This document shows, piece after piece, positions 13,541 through 17,349 of a stretch of DNA of 17,349 nucleotides. A program made the translations under genes and the position numbers. The stretch is from the NCBI GenBank assembly GCA_002782605.1, contig PFIF01000192.1:1-17349 (forward strand). Direction: 5' to 3'. The DNA comes from Deltaproteobacteria bacterium CG_4_8_14_3_um_filter_43_13 (GTDB lineage: Bacteria; Desulfobacterota; UBA8473). Position 1 is the stretch's first letter. Every line of letters begins with the position of its first letter. Below the pieces are notes generated by a model that was not told the DNA's origin, made no database searches, and worked only from the letters and a program-made list of their open reading frames with translations.

Positions 13541-14230
13541 TCATTGTTTTGTGGTCTCTAGAATTTTGCACAAATGATTGGCAAAATTAATAACCTCAAA
13601 CGCAGTTAACGGGTCTTTAATTTCTATGAACCTATGACTTTGTGGATTCTTAAAAACTCCAATGAAGCCAGAAAACAAGTGCATGAGAGCCTCTTGTTCA
13701 CCAGCATGATCTGAATGTTTGAGAATAGGAGTTTTTGGATTAAAAGCTTTACGCATCAGAGGTACTCCTATTTCTTCCTCTCCTAATTTTGATAGTTCTC
13801 GTGTGTAAACCTCTACAACTTTACATGCGTTCAAAATAGCGTCGTCATACTTTTCAGAGTAGAATTGATCAGAACACTTATCTTTGATTTTAGGGTGTAA
13901 AAAATCAAGGTTGAAGTGTGTTGCTGGCCGAGAGGCGATTTTAGTTCCCTTCTTTTTTTTCTTTAGTTTGTATGTGATATGTTCCACTGCAGAGGATACG
14001 ACCCCAAATATTTGCTCAAAATTATTGATAAGGCTGTACTTAGGGACATAGATTGATTTTATTTGTTGAACATGGTCAGGTGCATCCTCTTTGAGCATGC
14101 TTATGCAATTCATAACCCATTTTTGATATTTTACATTGTCAACTTGGTCATAAATAAAAGGTGAACCTGAAGGAATTCTACTCTTGGATACTTCTATACC
14201 TTCTTCGAGTAATTTCTTGAGATATTCCAT
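13541..14230 (-). CDS. TIGR02391/Ymh-family protein, integron-cassette gene
   Basis: The 229-residue product has a C-terminal half typical of the TIGR02391 (Ymh) family: LHPKIKDKCSDQFYSEKYDDAI with NACKVVEVYTRELSKL (about residues 110-150), then GVPLMRKAF, EQEALMHLFSGFIGVFKNPQSH (about 180-201) and a final helix FEVINFANHLCKILE. Such proteins are frequent on phages, plasmids and other accessory DNA. The fold recalls HEPN-like helical domains (the NPQSH end is RNxxxH-like in position but lacks the R). Function is unknown. The N-terminal half is not recognised and includes a KKKKKG stretch. ATG 14230 lies about 13 nt inside an attC-like boundary, and another attC-like site follows the stop, so this is a single-gene cassette of roughly 800 bp. 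Confidence 0.84.
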   Translation of the reverse strand: MEYLKKLLEEGIEVSKSRIPSGSPFIYDQVDNVKYQKWVMNCISMLKEDAPDHVQQIKSIYVPKYSLINNFEQIFGVVSSAVEHITYKLKKKKKGTKIASRPATHFNLDFLHPKIKDKCSDQFYSEKYDDAILNACKVVEVYTRELSKLGEEEIGVPLMRKAFNPKTPILKHSDHAGEQEALMHLFSGFIGVFKNPQSHRFIEIKDPLTAFEVINFANHLCKILETTKQ

Positions 14231-14242
14231 ACTAATTTTTCA

Positions 14243-14301
14243 CCTTAACGATAGCAATCACGGGCGGGCTATTGCCCGTACCGTGGATTGAACTGTTAGC
14301 A
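14243..14301 (-). other. attC-like integron recombination site B (59 bp)
   Basis: On the - strand, R'' is TGCTAAC (14301-14295), then spacer AGTT, L'' CAATCCACGG and an inner stem ACGGGC/GCCCGT. L' CCGTGATTG, spacer CTATC and R' GTTAAGG (14249-14243) follow. L'' exceeds L' by one base, which gives the extrahelical base. The spacers are 4 and 5 nt, the unpaired central spacer. Total length is 59 bp, the classical size. R' departs from GTTRRRY only at its last base. It lies between the glycosyltransferase stop and the TIGR02391-like gene start, and it ends in ATCGTTAAG like site A. Confidence 0.72.
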
Positions 14302-14326
14302 TCAGATATTTAAAGTGTGGTACTTA

Positions 14327-15601
14327 TCATCTTTGTAAAAGAGGGGAAGGGGCACAACTGAAGAGTTTATGACCCAGCTTCATTCTGTCTTGATCCCAGC
14401 GCTTTATCAAATAGTACTTTTCACCCTCAAATACACGAACGATACTCTCAAAATACTCTTCACACTCCTTTATGCCCATATGACCTGTTTTGTTAACAAA
14501 CGATAATATCCGGGAATGATAAAAAGGAACCATTGCTTCAATGATCTGCTCGTGAGGAATCTCATTGTTTCGATAAGCAATAGCAAAATTAAACAGGATC
14601 CTGGCCCAGAGGTCGCTGGAATAATAAAATCCCTCCTGGGACATCTTCTTAGTCTTGCTAACCTCAATCAACTCTGGTTGGGTAATAACCTTTTTCCACG
14701 TCTTCCCATATTTTTCAAAACCGGAGATAAAACTATTATATAAAGCATCCTTGTTGACATTTACCACAGGAGGTTTTTCATCGACCCCAAGACCAAATCC
14801 GAAGATACTGCTTGGCAAACTCGCTGAAGTATCTTTCCAGAGATACTCAAAATCGATCATCAGATCAAAAAAGGTCATAACCACCTGTTTAAACATGGGA
14901 CCCAGATCCTTGGCAGGGTCCTTGGCCCTATGACTCTTGGGAGAGCCTAAAAAGGTCTGGCATACCTTAAAGCGACGGGCAATAGCAATGGTAGTCATCC
15001 AGATGTCGATCCCAAAATTGGCAACCTTTTCATTCCAGAGTTTCTCTGACAAAAATGCCCTGGCCATTTTTCCGCAAAATCCAAAATCTCCCCCGATAGG
15101 CTGTCTTACCCTCAGCCCGAAAAGAGTTCTTAGGAGTGGATAGGCAATATGGTTGGTAATAGAACCATCATACTTGTGGCGAACGTAAATCGGGGTAACG
15201 TAATTAAAGCCTGCAAAAAGGGGTTCGCCAAGGTATTGGATCCACTGGGGGGTAATGCTTTTTAAATCGGCATCCACTACCACCACCGCCTTGGCCTGGA
15301 GTTCAACAGCTGCCTCAAATATATTCTTGAAATTATTTCCCTTACCCTTTACCCCTTTTGGGGTAGAGATATATATTTTAGGAACCTTTGTAGGGGTATT
15401 CATAAAGGCATCCATCGTCCCATCCGGTGAATTGTTGTCCACATTGATAATCACCGACTTTTTATCGGGGAAATACTCTACCAGCCCCCGACTGGCCACA
15501 TCAGTGGGATATGCAATGGAATCAGCCTCATTGTAGGAAGGAATACCTACAATAATGTCCACGCTCTCAACATGGTCCGGGTTTTCAACTACAATGTCCA
15601 T
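14327..15601 (-). CDS. GT-A glycosyltransferase resembling GT81/GT78 glycerate-glycoside synthases
   Basis: The 424-residue protein has a GT-A fold: DIIVGIPSYNEADSI (about residues 15-29), NVDNNSPDGT, and the metal-binding DxD in VVVVDADLKSITPQWI (about 105-120). The acceptor-side motif RQPIGGDFGFCG (about 165-176) is followed by NFGIDIWMTTIAI and a conserved His in KSHRAKDP. DADLKSITPxWI and QPIGGDF match my recollection of glucosyl-3-phosphoglycerate synthase (GT81) and mannosylglycerate synthase (GT78). The product may therefore be a compatible solute or a precursor glycoside. No partner phosphatase is in view. ATG 15601 has GGAGGT at about 15612-15607. It is divergent from tilS. Substrate is not readable; a plain GT2-like enzyme is the alternative. 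Confidence 0.83.
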   Translation of the reverse strand: MDIVVENPDHVESVDIIVGIPSYNEADSIAYPTDVASRGLVEYFPDKKSVIINVDNNSPDGTMDAFMNTPTKVPKIYISTPKGVKGKGNNFKNIFEAAVELQAKAVVVVDADLKSITPQWIQYLGEPLFAGFNYVTPIYVRHKYDGSITNHIAYPLLRTLFGLRVRQPIGGDFGFCGKMARAFLSEKLWNEKVANFGIDIWMTTIAIARRFKVCQTFLGSPKSHRAKDPAKDLGPMFKQVVMTFFDLMIDFEYLWKDTSASLPSSIFGFGLGVDEKPPVVNVNKDALYNSFISGFEKYGKTWKKVITQPELIEVSKTKKMSQEGFYYSSDLWARILFNFAIAYRNNEIPHEQIIEAMVPFYHSRILSFVNKTGHMGIKECEEYFESIVRVFEGEKYYLIKRWDQDRMKLGHKLFSCAPSPLLQR

Positions 15602-15645
15602 TTTTACCTCCCATACTTGACCCTATTTTAGTCTTTTTAATTTTA

Positions 15646-15673
15646 TTGTTTTTTATAGAATTTACGGTATGAT
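15646..15673 (+). promoter_or_regulatory. Possible tilS promoter
   Basis: TTGTTT (15646-15651) and TATGAT (15668-15673) are 16 bp apart in the 231-nt divergent intergenic region. The -10 box is five of six to consensus, while the -35 box is weak. Nothing else stands out in this AT-rich gap. Confidence 0.35.
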
Positions 15674-15832
15674 ATTCACTTGTTTTTATTTGATACAGAA
15701 GCCTGTTTTCCCCTTCAACTATAAAAAGAGGTGATATAGAGACGATTTTGCTATTTTAGTTGAAGATGGTATAAAATCAAGAAAAAAGGGATGGATAGTT
15801 GCTTTAAAGTTTTTACGAAACAGGAACAAATA

Positions 15833-17215
15833 ATGCTTATCTCAAAGGTAAGACGTACCATAGAAAAATACAGTATGCTGGAGCAAGGGGATAAGGTTGT
15901 AGTAGGGGTCTCCGGAGGGCCTGATTCCGTCTTTCTCCTCCATACATTAAAGGAATTAAGAGAGGATTTTAACCTTACCCTGATTGTTGCTCACCTTGAT
16001 CATTGTATTCGCGGGGTGGAGTCAAAGATGGAATGCAGGTTTGTAGAGGATATGGCAAATAGGCTCCATCTGCCTTTTGAAGCAAAATCCGTTGATGTCC
16101 CTGCTCTCAAAAAGTCCGAGGGAGCCTCAACTCAGCAGGCTGCCAGGGATGCCCGATACGAGTTCTTCATGGACACCTTGAAGAAATTCAATGCCCAAAA
16201 GGTAGCTCTGGGGCATAATGCAGACGATCAGGCTGAGACGGTTTTAATGAGGTTGATAAGAGGGGCAGGGAATAAAGGTCTTTGCGGGATTCCTCCCATC
16301 AGAGATGGTATTTTCATCCGACCTCTTATTGAGACCAGGAGGTCCGAGATAGAAGGATTCTTGAGAGAAAACAGGATTGAATCTGTTATTGATAGTTCAA
16401 ACAGGGAGAATGTTTATTTACGCAATAAGGTGCGTAATAACTTGATGCCAATACTGATGAAGGAGTACAACCCTGGAATTGTTCAAAATCTGATTCATAC
16501 TTCTGAGATATTGAGGAAAGAAGATGAATTTCTGGAGAAACTCGTTTTGGAACTCTTTCCCAGAATTTGTGTCTCAAGGGGAAAGGGATCGCTGACCCTT
16601 AATATTTTATATCTAAAGGATCTAGAAGGGGCCATGCAGGTTAGAGTCTTGAGAAAGGCGGTGGAGTCCTTTTCAGGCGACCTAAAAAGGATTAGCTTTA
16701 AACATCTGGAATCCGTAATGAAGATGCTTTCCGGTGAAGGTGCTAATAAATCGTTAAATCTGCCCAGAGGAATCATTGTTGAGAAGCGATACACTGAGTT
16801 GATAATAAGAAGAGAGATCAAAGAAACCCTGTTCTATTATTCTTTTTCTGAAATTCCACACTGTGTTAGACTAAAGGAGATCGGTAAAGAAGTGGATTTT
16901 AAGGTTATTCCACAAAAGAAGCATTTGAATTTAAATGTTGATCCTAATGTGGCATTTATGGATTATGGTCAAATTAAATTCCCCATTGTTATGAGAAACT
17001 TCAGGGAAGGAGACAGGTTTCAACCTATGGGGATGGAGGGCACGAAAAAACTAAAGGATTTTTTTATTGATAATAAAATACCTAAATCTATACGCAGAGA
17101 GATTCCCCTTCTCCTTTTCGATAACCTGATAGCATGGGTCATGGGCATAAGGATAGACAACAGAGTAATGGTAAGGGAATGCCCCGCAGAGATTCTTCAG
17201 GTGAGAATTTTCTAA
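15833..17215 (+). CDS. tilS: tRNA(Ile)-lysidine synthase
   Basis: TilS converts cytidine 34 of the CAU-anticodon tRNA-Ile to lysidine, so that it reads AUA codons. The PP-loop ATP-binding motif SGGPDS is at residues 27-32. It is followed by VAHLDHCIRG, STQQAARDARYEF, and GHNADDQAETVLMRLIRGAG, and IDSSN with RNKVRNNL. The C-terminal tRNA-binding domain has FREGDRFQPMGMEGTKKLKDFFIDNKIP. The 460-residue length is normal for a two-domain TilS. I chose ATG 15833, with AGGA at 15822-15825; an upstream in-frame ATG at 15791 would add 14 unconserved residues. The expected neighbour in many genomes, ftsH, would lie beyond the window. Confidence 0.94.
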   Translation: MLISKVRRTIEKYSMLEQGDKVVVGVSGGPDSVFLLHTLKELREDFNLTLIVAHLDHCIRGVESKMECRFVEDMANRLHLPFEAKSVDVPALKKSEGASTQQAARDARYEFFMDTLKKFNAQKVALGHNADDQAETVLMRLIRGAGNKGLCGIPPIRDGIFIRPLIETRRSEIEGFLRENRIESVIDSSNRENVYLRNKVRNNLMPILMKEYNPGIVQNLIHTSEILRKEDEFLEKLVLELFPRICVSRGKGSLTLNILYLKDLEGAMQVRVLRKAVESFSGDLKRISFKHLESVMKMLSGEGANKSLNLPRGIIVEKRYTELIIRREIKETLFYYSFSEIPHCVRLKEIGKEVDFKVIPQKKHLNLNVDPNVAFMDYGQIKFPIVMRNFREGDRFQPMGMEGTKKLKDFFIDNKIPKSIRREIPLLLFDNLIAWVMGIRIDNRVMVRECPAEILQVRIF

Positions 17216-17240
17216 AGGGGTTTGATCACTGTGACTCAGA

Positions 17241-17269
17241 CATTAAGACTGTAGACATTAGACTGAAGA
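17241..17269 (+). repeat. Short AGACATT-type repeat cluster
   Basis: Downstream of tilS, ACATTAAGACT and ACATTAGACTG recur with 14-16 bp spacing (17241-17269). On the opposite strand this reads as GTC-led heptads (GTCTAAT, GTCTACA). It continues the heptad pattern seen at 771-892 and 5041-5193 with a different base set. Confidence 0.55.
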
Positions 17270-17316
17270 GGGGGAAATAGCCAGGGATTACACAATTGGA
17301 GAGTCTGGTATCTATA

Positions 17317-17349
17317 GTGAATGTCATTTGTCAATAGTCATTTGTCACT
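17317..17349 (+). repeat. GTCA heptad block, inverted partner of 5161-5193
   Basis: A GTGAAT lead followed by GTCATTT, GTCAATA, GTCATTT and GTCACT runs into the window edge. It matches the - strand of 5161-5193 at 32 of 33 positions. The array very probably continues beyond the window. Confidence 0.86.

Overview
The window looks like a chromosomal piece of a moderately AT-rich Gram-negative bacterium, most likely a Desulfobacterota (deltaproteobacterial) or closely allied lineage. This is inference. It rests on the gene order rpsF-rpsR-DUF2232-rplI-dnaB, on a MEMO-AMMECR1 fusion, on exported CHAT proteins, and on a short dispersed repeat ending in GACTTTTTACGA that I recall from that group. 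It cannot be placed more precisely by eye. LAYOUT. (1) 1-3725 is a housekeeping operon on the + strand: ribosomal proteins S6 and S18, a multi-spanning DUF2232 membrane protein, L9 and the replicative helicase DnaB. A candidate S6:S18-type leader precedes rpsF, and a small inverted-repeat element sits between rpsR and the DUF2232 gene. (2) 3726-6700 holds a 200-bp MITE-like element, ftsY, a 13-unit heptanucleotide array, and a MEMO(B)-AMMECR1(A) fusion gene. (3) 6701-14301 is an accessory island with a layered structure. On the left, on the + strand, are attC-like recombination sites flanking a small membrane-protein cassette, a transposase remnant, and a higBA toxin-antitoxin pair. In the middle, on the - strand, are two exported TPR-CHAT protease-like genes; one carries two compensating homopolymer frameshifts, the other has four TPR units in exact 126-bp register. 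On the right, on the - strand, a TIGR02391/Ymh-like gene is enclosed by two attC-like sites. (4) 14327-17349 has a GT-A glycosyltransferase resembling the GT81/GT78 glycerate-glycoside synthases on the - strand, a divergent tilS, and another set of heptad repeats. HOW IT FITS TOGETHER. The housekeeping parts need no special explanation. The island is best read as cassette-type DNA without an integron integrase in view (a CALIN-like arrangement) around a TPR-CHAT pair. The two attC sets point in opposite directions. The content (toxin-antitoxin, CHAT cysteine-peptidase-like proteins, TIGR02391 protein) is what one expects of a genome-stability or defence island, but no defence function is shown by sequence alone. 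Intergenic DNA is also peppered with 7-bp repeats built on a common GTCA-plus-three plan, including 33-bp near-identical inverted copies 12 kb apart.
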